DNA of 64,000 nt, from assembly GCF_037038585.1 (NCBI RefSeq), contig NC_092525.1, positions 23,828,867 through 23,892,866 on the forward strand, read 5' to 3'. The stretch is from Patagioenas fasciata (Eukaryota > Chordata > Aves > Columbiformes > Columbidae). This document shows, in pieces, positions 25,138 through 40,100 of the stretch (positions are counted from its first letter, which is position 1; each line of letters begins with the position of its first letter). The position numbers were made by a program, and so were the translations under genes. The notes under the pieces were generated by a model that was given only the letters and a program-made list of their open reading frames with translations, had not been told where the DNA came from and made no database searches.

Positions 25138-28100
25138 GTAAGGGCCCCTGGGGCCCCGGCCCCGCCGCGCCGCCCTCCCCTCCCCTCGCTCCCTCCCGCG
25201 TGCGAGCGGCGCCTCGGGGCCCCGGCGGGTCGGAGCGGCGGGGCAGGCCCGGGGCGGGGCGGCGGCCCAGCGGGGCGGCGGAGCCGGGGTTCAGGCCGCG
25301 CCTGAGGCGGGTTGAGGGCCGAGGGGCAGCCCAGGAGGGAGGAAGGCTGGCTGGCGGGGTGCGGGGCCCAGGGTGCTCCGGAGGGGTGAACGGGGCGGGG
25401 GCCTGGGGAGCTGTGGGGCGAGGGGAGACTGGGCGTGGGGTTAAACGGGGTGAAGGGCTGTGGCGGGAGCCCTTGTGTGGGCTGTGGGGCAGGGCGGGGC
25501 GGGGGTGCAGGCCGGCTTGGGTACGAGGGGGAGAAGAGGCTTATGGGGGTATGTGGGGTTGGAGGGCGCGGGTGACGGGGCAGATCCGGGCAGGGGGAGG
25601 TGGGTGAGTGGGGCCGGGGCACGGCAAAGCCCAGAGGCCGTGGGGAAGCAGCGCCGGGATGGGCCCCGGCGTGGGGCCTGGGGGGACTGAATGGCGGGTG
25701 GCTGCTCAGATGGGGGTCATGCGAGGTTGTAGGGGTGGGAAACAGGGAGGAGTTGCTGAGATAAGGAGCACAAAGATGGGCAGAGGCTGCTGGTAGTCTG
25801 GGGGGGGCTCATCTGAGGCACATCCCGCAGATCTTGGCCTCCCCTTCCACTCTTGCTGTTTTGTTGTGTGCTTTCCCATTAGTCTTCTGTTGAGGGTTGC
25901 ACTCTTGTTTGATTGTCCTTTGTTTTGACTCACGTGAAGAGAAAGGAGAGGCAACAGGGTTTGGGACTGTGTTTTATGGAGTATAAACCAAGGGTGATCT
26001 GGCATGAATTTGTGCTCGGCCATTTTCCTTAATAAAAGCTGTTCTGTGGAGCTTCCTTCTCTCCAAGACTGTAGGATGTGTGGAAAGATGTTTTTGTGGT
26101 GTCCTCTCCTTTTCAAAATACCTCATTGCTTGTGGAGTTCTGTAAAACTGGAGTAAAGTAAACAAGGGAAAAAATACAGCAAAGGTGGCCAAGCCATCCT
26201 GTCTGGCTGCTCTCCCTCAACAACTACTTTTTGTTCTTTCCAGTTTTCTGGCCTACCCTTACTTTGTGCCACGAAAAATATCACTTCTTTTGTCACATTC
26301 GTGCTTCTTTTCTGGTTGCACTTTGTTTTTAGAGGGATGAGGTGTGCTTCTTGGCTGTCCCAGCTTTGCTACAAACTGGTGGCGCATGTGTAGCGTTGCA
26401 TCTGTTTGGAGATGCTGAGAGTAGAAAGATGGAGTTCAAGATGAGTTGCGGAAATTTACAACTCTGTTCCCTGTGTGACTTGTGAAGGGAATTGTTTCCT
26501 GGAAATTGTTTGGCATTTAATGTTGTAGACACCAGTCTTGTGTGGAATGTAATATCTAGTATTTTGTATAACAAAACCTGTATCGTGCACCCTCACAGGT
26601 GGTGGGAGGGGACCTGTGGAGATCTCTAGGCTGACCTGCAGCTAGAAGCTGTCCCCTTAGAGCAGGGTGCTCAGGACTTTGTCCAGTCATGTTCTGAGTG
26701 TCTCCCAAGGATGGCGATGCCACCCTTACTTTGGGCCCTGTTCAGTATTTGTCCGTGCTGATGGCAAATATTTGTTTCCTTGTGTTCCAGTTGGATTTCC
26801 TTGTGTTCCTGCTTGATTTCCTCATGTTCCAACTGGTGTCCCTTGTCTTATCCCTGGACATCTCAGAGAAGAGCCTGGCCCTGACTGTTTGGCATGTCCC
26901 ATTCAGTAGTTGTAGACTGCAATAACATGTTCCTGGGCTGACCTGACCTGCCTCTCTCTGCCTTTCTTTGCATGTCTGATGCTCCAGCACTTGACCAGCT
27001 CAGTGGCCTGTGCTGGGCTTGCTCCTGTATGTCACCACCCCTCTGGCTCTCACAAGTCCTTAGCAGAGGAGCAGGCTCTGCTAGCACAGCGATGTTGGCT
27101 GCCCCTGCTGCAGGGGTGTGCTGCTGACTCTGGGGCAATTTGTTGTTTTACCAACTTCTTTCTCACAGAGATGGTTTTCCAACTGCCTGTACCACTGCAT
27201 GGAGTTATCCAGCCCCAGGTGTGGGGCTTTGCTCTAGTTGTAGTTGGATTCCCTGAGGTTCTTGTCAGCACATTTTCTAGCTTGTTGAAGTCCCTCTGCA
27301 AAGCAGCCTTGCCCTCCAGCATGTGGCATGCTTTTACCAAATCCCCAAACTTTTAGAGAGTGTACTCTGGTCCCTATCCAGATCATTAAAAAACTTCTTA
27401 AGCAGGGCTGGCCCTAGTGTTGGTCCTTGAGAGATGCCATTAGTAACCAGCAGTCAGGTGAAGATTGTAGCTGCTGATCACTGTCCTTTGAGCCTGATGT
27501 TCCAGCCAGGTTCCTCCCACCTTTATTGTCCGGGTAACCAGGCCACACCTCAGCACTTTGAAGCATATGGTGGGAGGCTAGCATGGCCTTTGACATGAGG
27601 TCAAGGTGTACAACAGCCCTCCTTTCCCCTCAGCCACAGAGCCAGTCGTTTCATCCCAGAGGGGAGTCAGGTTAGTCAAGTGTGATTTGCCTTTGGTGTA
27701 TCCATTTTGGCAGGTCTCAGTCATGTCCTTGTCCTCCCTGTGCTTGGAAATGGTGTCCAGGATTTGCTCCGTAACCTTTCTGGGCAGAGGATGAGGCAGT
27801 TGGCTGATAGCCAGGGTTACAGTGCTCCATTATGGTACATATGGATGAAGTCTTGATTTGACGTATTACCAAGATCAACATATGGATGGATGCAGCTGTT
27901 TCTGTATGAGCACTCTGTTCAGTCTGAGCCAGAGGAGTTTGTCTCATTGAATCGTTTCTGATCTCTGGTGCTGGTAGCTCCCATTAGTGGTTTTGTGCAC
28001 TGAAGCTGAGTGTGAACTCCAGGGCAGGATTAAATCCTGAATGGGATTTGTGCATAGTTGTTTTGTACACTTCCCACTAGAAGACAAACGTTTCAGCAGA

Positions 28101-31100
28101 TAATCTGTTATTATTCTTGTGGTTACTAAATTGTGTTGTATGAGCTCCAGACCTAACGGCTACCAAAAGCAGCTTGTTCTCTATCGATCAATAATGCTTC
28201 TAGAAGTATATGTTGACTCAGAAAGGATGGTGGATTGCACTTTGCTGATAAAGGCTGATTTTAAACATGTGGTTGACAGCTCTTCCAGAGGACACCAAGT
28301 GTCTTCTTCTCTTTTCACGTTGACATAAAATAGAGGAGCTGTGTAGCCTGTACTGTGGGGGCCAAAAGTGGCATGCAAGTCTTGTCAGTGTTGTGTGGCA
28401 GAATGAGCTTGCTGAGAGGGCTAGGAACTGCACTTGATGGTTGTAAGACTCAGTAAGATGACTTAGAGAAACCAACTGGTTCTCCTAGTTCCTGCCAAGT
28501 TTCTACTGGTACATTCCTGGTAGAGGGTGGTTGGTTGCCAACGCAAATGGAACTCTCATAAGCTAGCACGGTTCACAGGGGATATGAAACTTTTTAGGTG
28601 CGTGGAGAAGATGCCAGGGTATCAAATTTCAAAATGAAATATGAGATCTTGCTTATTGTCCAGACAGAAATCCTGCAATCGCCTGCTTCCAGTGTAGCAG
28701 AAGTGAGGATTTTCTTAACAGCTGCCATACAGCCATGAAAGAAATGGCAGCATGAGAGTGGGCTGCTTTTGCTTGGAAGGCGGTGTCGTGGGCTGGCCTC
28801 CTGCTTCATGGAGCTGACTGGTAGTCTGCACGATTGCAGACCGTATGGGAATGTTGTAGAAACACCAGATCTGAGAAGCTTGGGACCTCTGAGTTGGAAT
28901 TTGGGGCCTCTGATGAAAAAATGCATGTGGGAGAGAGATGTTAATTGTTCTAGCTGGTGCCAGGCTCTGCTTTCAGGAGAGTGCTGTGTCAGCTGCCTGG
29001 AAGAGAACAGGTCATCTCGGTATCGAGAGACTTTCCAAAAGCTATTCTATCTCCACCTTCTCCATGAGAGTTCAACCGTAGTACAAGTATTTCTTTAGTG
29101 GTGGTAATTGAGCCCCACTGCAGGTTTATGCCCCCATGGCGTTTTCTTGATGCAGTGAAACAATAATTTTTGCATTTCCATCTGACACTGATTTGAGGAA
29201 CTTAAATTTTTCTACCTTCCCTCCTCCTCACTCATTGTTTTTTCCTGGATTATTTTTAATCTACATCAGCTACCTGATCTGGTTCACTGTGGGTCTGTGT
29301 GAACAGCTGAATGGGATTAGTAGGAGGGCTGGGAACAAGGGGATGGGGAAAGAAAGGAGACGGAGGATGGGAGAAGAACTACCCAAGCCAACACTTTTAC
29401 TGAAACAAATGTCGGTTTATGCTTTAGATGAAACCCTTTTATACGTTCTCAACTTTTAAGACTTACCCTCTTGTTTGGGAGCATACACAGCTATAAAATT
29501 ATCACTGCTTTTGAGTTTGTGGTACATTTAAGGTGTGCTTAAATCGCATTGGGAGATACAATCATGCGTCAATCAGGGACATACGTTCTAGCTGCATCTA
29601 ATACATTAAAAGTAAGTGGAATTGTGAGTCAACAGTGCCTGGCACAGGCACCCAAGATTCTCAGTGGCTTTATGCCAGTGTGCTGGATACTGAAGATCCA
29701 CAATTTATTTGGTGGTGTTTACTTGGTGGTGCTCTCTAGATCAGAGCTGGTATTGGTGTGCCTGTCTGTGCTGCAGTCATACTTCTCATTTCAACATAGC
29801 CATCCCCAAAGTTTTTAAGAATGGCAGCATGACATCATCTCTGTTATTAAAGGGTGTTATTAATGTATGCCTGGGGACTGTGGTTTGACCTGCGCCCCAT
29901 CCCGTTACATACCCCCCTTTGGCATCCCAACTCTCCTGGCGTTGTACAGCTCCTGACATCTGCACTGGTGCCCGAGAGCTGTGACCAGATGGGTGCCTGG
30001 GTCCTCTTGACATCACAGTGATGTCAATAATCAACCTCTCTGCTTCTCCTGGTAGAGAACCAAGGTACAGAGCTATGAAGGAAGCTTGCACAGAAACAGG
30101 TTGAGTCTGCATCTGGAGCATGTAATTCAGATAATTTAACTACAGACAACATTTTTCTGTCCCCTTGCTTTGTTATCAGTGTGTATGTATTTTGGGTTGC
30201 AGGAGGAGTTACTGTAGTTTGTTTGGGTTGGTTGGTTGTTGGTTTGTTTTTCCTTTTAGCTGAGGTGGAGCACTTGAAGGTAACTTGAGCTGAGAGTGTG
30301 TTTAGTGGAGAGAAGTATTAAATAACCAGTAAAGGTAACAAAAATAAGAGTTTATTCTTGCAACTTACTAATAAGTTTCTGCAGTCATTGAACCTAATAA
30401 ATATAGGACAGCTTCTAGTTTATCGCCTTTCAGCAACAGCCAGGCGGTGGGTTTCTTCCTCTTTTCATTGTTCCTGGTTATGCAAGAGTTTATCTTGTGT
30501 TTTACAGTCTTCCTTTCCTTCTTTTCACTGTATCAGACTCCTTTGGCAGTCATTAGCCTTTAACTGAGAAACATTGTGAGGTGGGGAGTGTGTTTTGGGC
30601 CAGCTCAGGTGTGTTTAGGGGCTGGACATGGAACGGTTGTGCTGATGCACCCTCGGTGGCTTTGTAATAGCTGTAAAGCCATCTGCAGCTCACAAAATGG
30701 AGCAGAAGTGCTAAGCCTTCCTCGGCCAAAGGGTGGAATTTGGCTTTTCCCCCCCCCGCCCCGTCCTTGTCCCTGGCAGAGTGGTGCTCACCTGCTGCCT
30801 CTGGCCAGTGCAGTGGTGGATCACAGACACTTGATAAGAAATTATGGAAAAGGGACTTCTAAACTCTTTAAACATTTCCCTCTGTTTAACTAGTGAGGTT
30901 TGGGGTGAACGTAACGTATTTTCCTTTCACTTGCATCTAGTTCTTGTTTTTCAGGCAACTTTTGTAGTTTAAACATCCAAACTTTAACTAAATAAAGAGT
31001 ACTTAATCTCTCCACAATAGGACAAGATGAGAATGTGGTGGTTGCTCTTATTGTTTTTACTTCTATAAACTCCTGAGCAGTTTGTGGTCACTTGAAAGCG

Positions 31101-34100
31101 GGGTTAAGAACTGTCAGAGGTCACGCACAGAATCACAGGATGTTAGGAATTGGAAAGGACCTCAAACCTCCTTGTAGTTCTGCACATCTTCTGGCAACAA
31201 GTAATCTGTTAAGTGAGTGCTATTTCTGCCACTAAGTAATGAGTTTTTACACTGTCTCTTATTGCTTTGCAAGATGATTGTTTTTTAAATCCCCAAACAG
31301 GTAACTGACCAAGCCCTTTGGCTGCTTTGCTTGAGTTTCCCCTGAGGTTTGGATGACTGGAACTGTTGGGAAAGCTGCTCTTGTAAGATATTACAGTTCT
31401 AGGTCTTTAGTATCTCAGAGTTCACTGCCGCAGATCTAATATACAAAGAGGCCCTGCTTCAAAGTATTTTTTAAAGTCTGATATGATTCCTCCTCTCCTC
31501 TTTACTTGTAAAACCAAATTTGGTCTGTTGGGCTGTCTGTTGTTAACAAGAACTAATGAGTTTCTGCTGTAATTATTTAATGCGTAAGAAAGCATTTCGT
31601 TAGGGTAAGATGTTGAGGAATTTTTCACATTAAAAAAGACACAACCTTGTCTTAAAAGGAACTTTGTTATGCACAGTTCAAAGGGGGTTGAACCCTTGTG
31701 TTTAGGTAAATAATTTAATTTATTCCCCATTGTAGATGGCAAGTTTCTCGTGTTGTCCAGGAGGATATGTGATACAGTTTTTTCTGGAGGTTAATATATT
31801 GTGAAGTTCTCGGAGTTGGTGCTAGATGTTCAAACATGACATAATTTATGCTTTAAATATTTCTGACAATCTTTATCTTTTCATGCATTTCACCAGTTTA
31901 CTTTAAATATACAGTAAAGCCTAAGATGAATTTAAGGAAGAAAGTTTTCTTTTTGGAAGTTTGGGAGAATGCCACGTCTTCTCCGTCCTGCTGTTCCTGC
32001 ATTTCTTTTGGGGAGATTCTTAGTGGACTGAACATGATTTCATGCCTCAAGACACATTGAAACCACTGTTTGCAAAGAATTCAGACTGTAAAGAGAATGG
32101 CCTGCATACTTCTTCTGATTTACTCATTTACTTCACAAAAAAACCCTTGATATTTCAGCTTGGCCTCCATGAAAAATGTTTGTGTTTACTTATAAGCTGT
32201 GGTGGTTGAATGACTGAGGCCTGACTAAACAGAGGAAACCCCTCAAGCAAAGCTCCTGATCCATATCTCGGGTGATATATTTACTGCCAGTGAGGGGGCT
32301 TGTTCCCTGGTATATCTCCCTTGCCTGTAGAATGTGAGCGTGAGCAACATGTCTTCTGAGAATCTTGAAGACTTCTTCAACTTCTTATCCCCTTAAGCTG
32401 TAAGGTAAAGCTTAAGTCTGGAAGAATGAGGTTTTCTTCATGTTCTTGTGCAGAATTAAACATCTATTTGTGGTGTATCACTCCTAACTAAAGCTCAGTT
32501 TATGCTTGCTGAAGGAAGTGAGAATGCAGATGGAATCACCTTCAGGGGACAAACCCATGAAGTACCCAGGAAGCTTTCAGGCTGTGGAGCCCAGTCCAGA
32601 AGGAAGCATGTACAGGTTCTCCTTTCCAGCTCTCTGACTGGATCCTCTTTAGGAAGGAAGTATGTTCCTGAGATAATTTTCACTTGACATTGATCAATGA
32701 AGTAAAGCAAAGAAGTTAGTTGGTAGCTTTAAAATGAGTTTGTAAGAGAAAGAAAAAAAATTGGGCACTTCTGGTCTTTTCGACGTGTGTTACTCACAAG
32801 CTGTTTAATCTTTCTGGCGCCTGGGATTTCACAGCTCTGGGTCTGTGCGTTTCCAGATCACCAATTGTGATCTGTGTCAGATGTGGCCCATGGTAATGTT
32901 TCTGTTAAACTGCACGATATGCTCTGCTTAATTCGTGGGCTATGTGCTTTTACGCAAGAAGTAGGAGGACAGACGATACTTGACTGAGCACAAAGTTAGT
33001 GTGGTGTGAGCAGATAATTCCTGATTTAGCACTGAGCTTGTCCTTACAGAGTTAAGTTGTCAACATCTGAGCAAATTTTAATCAGCCAAGTGAGACAGTT
33101 TCTGTGGATGTTTCCTTTGGTAGCGGTTGTCGATTTAAGCAGTGCCTGCTCGCAGACACTTGTCACTGTCCTCAGTTTGGTTCATTGGCTGGACATTGAA
33201 GCAGATCAGGGAACTGGTTTGGTTGGGAGATGGTTTTTAACCCGGGTGAGTTCCTAATCAGGTTTACCATGTGCGTGCCTGCCTCCTCCCATCCAAGGAG
33301 AAGCTGTAACAACTTGAGGGGGTGGTATGAGGGGGCGGGGGATGAATCAGCTCACTGGCACTCTTGTTTGAAGAAACATCTGCAAAACTATGGCAGGAGT
33401 TTATACTTCATCCATGTTTTACATTGTGAAGCCATGATGTTTTTGATCTGGCACTGAAACCCCTACTCCTGGACTTAGTATACTGTCATACCATGGCCTA
33501 AGCAGTTAAATCATGTTGACTAACTGAAGTCAAACATAGCTCTTAAACAAACAAACCAACCCAAACAAAAAACCACGACTTTGTTGTTGCTGTTTTGTTT
33601 CTTTCTTGAGGGTGATACCAACTGTGGTGTCCGAGTACTTCAGAGGTTCTTGTTTTGCAGCTCTTGAGATGCTTGAACACGAAGCTCATTTCTTGTCATC
33701 TTCTGTGCTGACTACGTATCTTTTGGAAAATTATGTTTTTCTTATCTGTCCTTAGCAATGAGAATTGCAATGGAACATGGTGTTCTCTTGGCTGCTAGAG
33801 CACAAGATTTAGGGTGCAGTTTGAGGATACTCCAATGCCACCCTCCATGATTTAAGGTATTCTCACTAGTTTCTCCATCTGCTTAAGTGTTTTGCTGGCT
33901 CTACTGAAAATTAGGTCATTCTTGTCTTCCCCTACAACCCACCTTTGGGAAAGGTTTCTCTTATTTCGAAGTCTGGACTATTTCCGTGAGCTGGTTCGTG
34001 GTATTGCCCCACAAAGAAGAGAGTTGTACTGGCGCAGCTGAAATTACGTAGGATCACAGCTTTGCTACTGCAGAAAGTATTTGTATAGCTACATCCCTGA

Positions 34101-37100
34101 GATCTGAAGTGGCAGAAGAAGTAATACAGAACCGACTTGTGTCCAGAGAACTTCAAATCATGCTTAGATACACCACGTAAAGCAAAAAGTAAAAATGTGC
34201 CTCTCCAGAAATATTCAGTGTCTGCTTGTCCTGCAGGAAGCTGGAGGGAGTTGACTTAGTGAACCTGAAAGGGTCAGTACCACATGCAAACGTGCCTCAG
34301 TTGTAGCCGGGATATTGGGAGTGGATTAATTGAAATGGGTTTCCATGTACTGCCATATAATTGATTTCTAGCAGCAGAATTGCTTCTGTATCCTCAGGGT
34401 AGTACTTTGGAAGCTTAGTTTTATTTCCAGGATTTTCACAAATTCGCTTTTCAAGTCTTGTTTGTACACAGTCTCCTTGCCTTACCTTTAAGGTGATGTC
34501 CCTTGTAGCAATTACCTCCCCATGGCAGAGTTCTTATCTAAGAAGGGTGACCCATGAAGTACAGCTGACACCCATAACCTCTTTCTCACAAGTACCAGCA
34601 GATTGCTGTCCTTTGTTTTTTTCCATGGGTTTTCTGCAACTGAAAACAGCAAACAGTGCTGTAAGGAACAGAAATAAGGACCTTTACTTTGTCTACAATT
34701 TATGTTCTTTGTTCTGGGAGGTGGTTCTTCCCCTTCTTTTTCTCCCACTCCTTTGTAATTTTGCACTTTTACAGGGAAAGGTAGCATATGTATGAACTGT
34801 GCCTCATCCAGAGCTCAGATCTTGGGTCTCTGGATTGTTGCTGTGAAATCTCCAGTGATTTGCTTTAAAACCAAGTCTATTAATTGTTTCTGAAATGGGA
34901 ACCATTTCATTTTGCTTCATATCGCATATCTTACCTTTCTCACTTTCACTTGTAGTTTTAGTATCTATGTTTTTAAGATAGGGAACAATGATCAGAACTT
35001 AATTATCTTTGAGACTTCTGTCCCTCTGTGAAATGTTTTAAATCGAAGGGTTCAGGAGTTAATAGGGAAGAACTAATGCATAGATAATGGAGTTGCATAA
35101 ATCTTGTTTCACTAAGAATTAGGCAAAAAAATTATATGAGATAGCTGGGCAGGAATTTTTCTTCCTCCCTTTGACATGATAGAAAACAAAGAACAGAAGG
35201 CCTTTGGGACGTTCCAAGTCCCTTAATGTTTCAAAGTTTAAACTGGATCAAGCAACTATCAGTTTGTCCAAGCAAGTTGCATGTCATTAACTTAGATTTT
35301 TTTTTTTTCCTTCCTCCAAAAAGTCGGAGAATATGTCTTAACTTGAGTAGAGTTCTGTACGGTAGATATTTGAGTTTTTGTTTGTAACCATTACAGGTCC
35401 TTCAGAGGTGTTTTGTTTATGTGTGTGGAGGGTGTTTTGTAGTATCTCTTACTACATGAGAAGAGGTTGCACTGATAAAAGTTTGTATCAGCTTTCTCTT
35501 ATAGGTCTGTGCATAATCTGTAGTCCTATTATATGGGCATTGCCATGAATTGCTTCTAATTTAGGTTTACAGTTTGGGGAATATTGAACCTGAATTTTTG
35601 GAGGCAAGTCAGAAAAACTGATATGTAGGTTTCGTCTCAAAACAGCCAAGTTATTTTGGCTATCCCTTCCTAGGTACAAATTCTGCACATTTGGAAGAAA
35701 ATGTAATGTGAACATTTTGTTTACCACGTGAATGTTTAGATAATCCTTGTTTCTTATAAATTTTACAGTTTGGGATTTTTTAAGGTGGGGAGCTGTTCCT
35801 CCTGTACTGCTTTATGTTCATGGCTTTGATCACATTCTTCAGGGCAACCCATCTTCAGAAATAAGAGTTTAGCCAACTAGAAAAAGAGATGAATTAACAA
35901 ACTCCAGAAAGTCAAGTAATTTTTATTACAAGCATGCTGGCACTGAATTTAAGTGTGAAAGTGTGATATTAAAGTATGATAAAATAAGCTTCCATCCATT
36001 TTCAGGCAGGTGTCTGTTTCATGGACACTTGACAAAAAGTACACGGTTTTCTCACTTGTGTATTTATGAATTCGCCACATTTTTATTTTTCCATCTCACT
36101 GCTGGGGGGCTGGAACGGCATCTTGTTTTGTGTTTTATCATTGAAAATAAGAGTAGAAGCTGGTCTGAATCTGAGAACATGGACTTCTGCCATGCGTTTT
36201 GAATACGTGAGGCTGAACTTCCTTTAGTACAAAGCAATCTTGAGCAGTGCTTCTGCATGCCTATGTGTGTAGATGCATGCTTGGAATTTGATTGTCATTA
36301 TAGAGGCTTTAGTTTATTAAATGGAACTGAGTTGTCCTTTCCTTGCATGTAAATGAACTTCACTTTACAGCTCCAGGGTTCTTTCAGATGATGTTGTGTT
36401 TCTTGGAGAAGGAGTGGAAAGGGAAGTTGAGCTGAACATGCTGTATATCCTGGTATACACACATCTGTAAATTCATTCTTTTAGATGTTTTACAGTGTGT
36501 TATATGAGCTGATAGAATCTGGAGGGGCTATATGCTTGCTCACCACTAAAGTGCTTGGCACATGGGTGTTACAATGATGCATTTGCTTTTCATTGTCTAG
36601 GATTATGTCTTCCCAGTACATCACTATAGGCTCAGGGTTGTACAGACACCATGGTACACTGCACAACCTCCAGGAGGGTAAAGGCAACTTCCCATTGTAA
36701 GGCTGGTCTCGTAGGAGAAACAAACATGTGGCATAATTACAAAGCAGCACTGTAAATCAAGATTTTCTACACATATAATTTCAACACTTAATTAACTAGA
36801 CATAACTGTTACTTTGGAGGGAGTGTGCTAATGTAACACTCCATGCAGGCATGTAACACTCTCAGCATCTCCTGAACCTGGGAAGCCATGGGAACCAGCA
36901 GAGGAGTCCTGCTGGAACTGCCAGCCTCGAGTAGGAAACCGTAAAGGGAAGGGTAGGGCTGCACCAGTTCCTTTAACAGTGTTTTCTGGCTGCAGTCTGA
37001 GAAGCTGCAAGCACATCAGGAGAATTTGGCTGTGCATTGCTTTGCTTCTAAATGGAGCCATCCCACCCTCATTGAACAGAGTTTGCAATGTCTGTAGACC

Positions 37101-40100
37101 CGATGGTGACCTAAAACATTTGACCAGCTGCCAGAGCCTGTTGGGTCCTGTGACTGGTAGCCCTGGAGGGTGGCAGCCTTCCTTGCTGAAGGAAGCCTTG
37201 TCTGATTTTACCCGACTTGGGACTGTTTCCGCCGTGTGTTTAGAGACAGGGCAGTCACTGTTGTGGGTGGATGTGCATGCACCGAGTTGAACTGTCGTTG
37301 CTAATTTATATCTAGGAAGTTTGCTGCAGGCTTTGGGCTTAAGGAAGTGGTGCAGTAGTGTGTTAATCTTGATCCGGTGGTGAAAACCAGGCTTTCTGCT
37401 TTAGCAGTGAAATTTTGTTCCTTATGTAATTTTTCCCTGTTTTGTTGTGTCTAAGACTTTTTATTGAGACCAGACAGCTAATCCTGGGGGCATGTTGTGT
37501 TAGCAGTGGATACTTCTCACATGCATGGTCCCTTTTGAGACATGTATCTTGGTTAAAGACTTCAGTCAAGGGTTATTTGTTTTGATCTCTATCCTCATAA
37601 GCCTTTTGACTTGGTCACTTTGCTCAGAAGAGCAGACTTAGTTTGATTTAACTGGGGTACCTCAACCTATCCTTACTAAATTTAGTGATGATTTGCAGTT
37701 AACTGTGTGGAGTGGAGATTTCTGCAAGATGTTGTGCTTGCTCTTGCCAGTTCCCTCACTTATTAGCTATAGGTATTTCAGATGCTTGTGTGCTTGGGTT
37801 GTTGCTACATTCCCACTCCTTTTTAAAGGAATTGAGCAGTAATAGTGGTGTTGCCCATAGTGTATCAAGTGTGTGGTAGCCATGAATTGAGCTAGTACTG
37901 ACAGTGTATCTTTAAAACCTTTGTTGGTCTGTGAAAGATACAAATTGTAAATACCTGGTTCAAGTATACTTCTAGGTGTATTGGACCTGGTAATTCTTTT
38001 ACCAACACAAACAACTGTTTTAGTTTTGCATTTTTGGTGATGAAAATATTGTGCTGGTAAGGCTTTCTCTCTTGAAACTCTTATCTGTTCTGTAAGTAAA
38101 CATTTCATCAGGTGACAGCTGCTGTGAGTGCTGTTTTTTGAGCAGCCAGAAGGCAATAGGACCGGGCTCTGCCACACTGAGATTGCTTGAGTTGTAGGCT
38201 GAAAGCAGTGTTGGCCTCTCCAGCCTCCTCTTTCAAAGAATGTAAGTCAGGAGGGATTATATTATCCAAAAGGTAAAGCAATTGACAGTTTCAAGACGAA
38301 GCTTCTGAATAGTTAAAAAACTGGAGCTTACTGAAAGAAACTGGCCCAAAATCGAGTTGCAAATCCAGAGTTGAGGAGGCATATAATTCCTGTAAGATAA
38401 GTCATAAAGCAAGCAGGCCATCATAAGTTTATGCATCTCTTGATGCTCATCTTTAATTCGGGGCAGCAACTTTGTAGATTGGGCATGGGGAAAATTTGCA
38501 AGTGTGAATTTAATTTTTTATCACATATGTGGAAATGCACATTGTACCCGGCAGTGGCAGTGCGCGTGTGAAGAGGAAGGTCTGCAGCCTCCCTCCTGTC
38601 CCGAGCACGTCTGCAGGCTCATGTGGGATGCATGATGTGGGAATTTCTGGAGGTAAAGCAGGGAGCATTCAGTGGGGTCAGTCCTCAGAAAGTGCTTGTG
38701 GCTTGAAAGGCAAATGGAAGTTGGGAAGGATAAAAATACTTTCGGGCATTTTTGCAACTTGATCACCTAAAAGCTCATAAGGTTATTAGGTAGCTCAGAC
38801 ATGTCTAATCTTATAAATATATGACCTCTAGACACTGTTGTGTGCTTTCTTTTGCAGTATCCCATTTTGATTGTCTTTCCCGTGGACCTATGTAGACTTA
38901 GTAAACAGCTGACATGAAGAAGGAGAAAGAATTGTTCAATAGTGTCTTAAAAGCATACGACAGCAAAAAGAAAGTCTGTTATGTTTATTGCTGACTGAGA
39001 ACAATTCTTTCACTGCCTTTGTGGAGAATTTCCATGTTCTGTGGTCTGTAGGCTGTTATTTTAGCTGCTCTACTGTTGCAGGTATGTTTGTCTCTGTGTG
39101 TTCTAGCAGTTCAGTACCTCTGTAATATGGCATTGCCTTCTAATAAGTTGTGTATATTCTCAACTTCTGGAAAAAAAGAAGTTATAGAAAGGCTTTTTGG
39201 GTAGATTTATGTATGCAGGTATTCCTGCTCTAAAGCATTATAGGCAAGAGGAAGAAATAAATATTGAGTTTGTTTCAGAAGGGGATGATATGTGTGATGG
39301 TTCTTATGTTTTGTGGTGTTGCACACTCCTCAGTCATTGCATTGGCCTTATCACAGAGAATTTTGCAATGTGCACGAGTGATGCTGTTAATTAAGATTGT
39401 GATATGGATGCATGGCTGATTAATCCAGGGATTGAGTTTAAGCTGCAAGCTGTTGTCAGGTTGTGGGATTGAGTCTCCAATGTTTGTTCAAGCGGTTGGG
39501 TGTTGAGGGATGAGCTTGGTGTGTTTGTGGTGGTTGCTTTTGGCAAGATGTGCTGTGCTTGTGGGGTGCAGAGCAGATAGCCTACTCTTGCATCGTGTAA
39601 GTAGCAAAGCTGATAAATTAGCGGGGATGGACAGTCTGTTTTCTTTGAAGGGTCCAACTTATTTGCTTGCTCTCAGTCTCTGCTTTTCTCTCCCTAGACC
39701 TTATTTTTTGTTTTAGTGTACTTTTTCCTTCCTGTTCTGCGGTAGGAGCTGACATGTGTATCTTCCGGTTGTTGAGAGGTTTGGTAATTTTGTTTCTTTC
39801 CCATCCTCTATTTCGGCCCAGGGCACAGAGACTCTGGCAGCAGTGTCCCATTGACAACTGGGTTCTTGGGAGCCTGGAGAGGGTTTCTGTGCACAGAGAC
39901 TCTGGCAGCAGTGTCCCATTGACAACTGGGTTCTTGGGAGCCTGGAGAGGGTTTCTGTGCACAGAGACTCTGGCAGCAGTGTCCCATTGACAACTGGGTT
40001 CTTGGGAGCCTGGAGAGGGTTTCTGTGTGTGTACAGTTGTAGCTACTGTCCTGAAAGCAAACTGGGAACAGTATTCATTGGGTAGGCAGGATGAGAAGAA

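Noticed and set aside
24999..25622. 207-codon - strand Pro/Arg-rich open frame over MTA1 exon 1
   Set aside because: Pure CpG-island by-product, antisense to a confirmed exon, with no family similarity.
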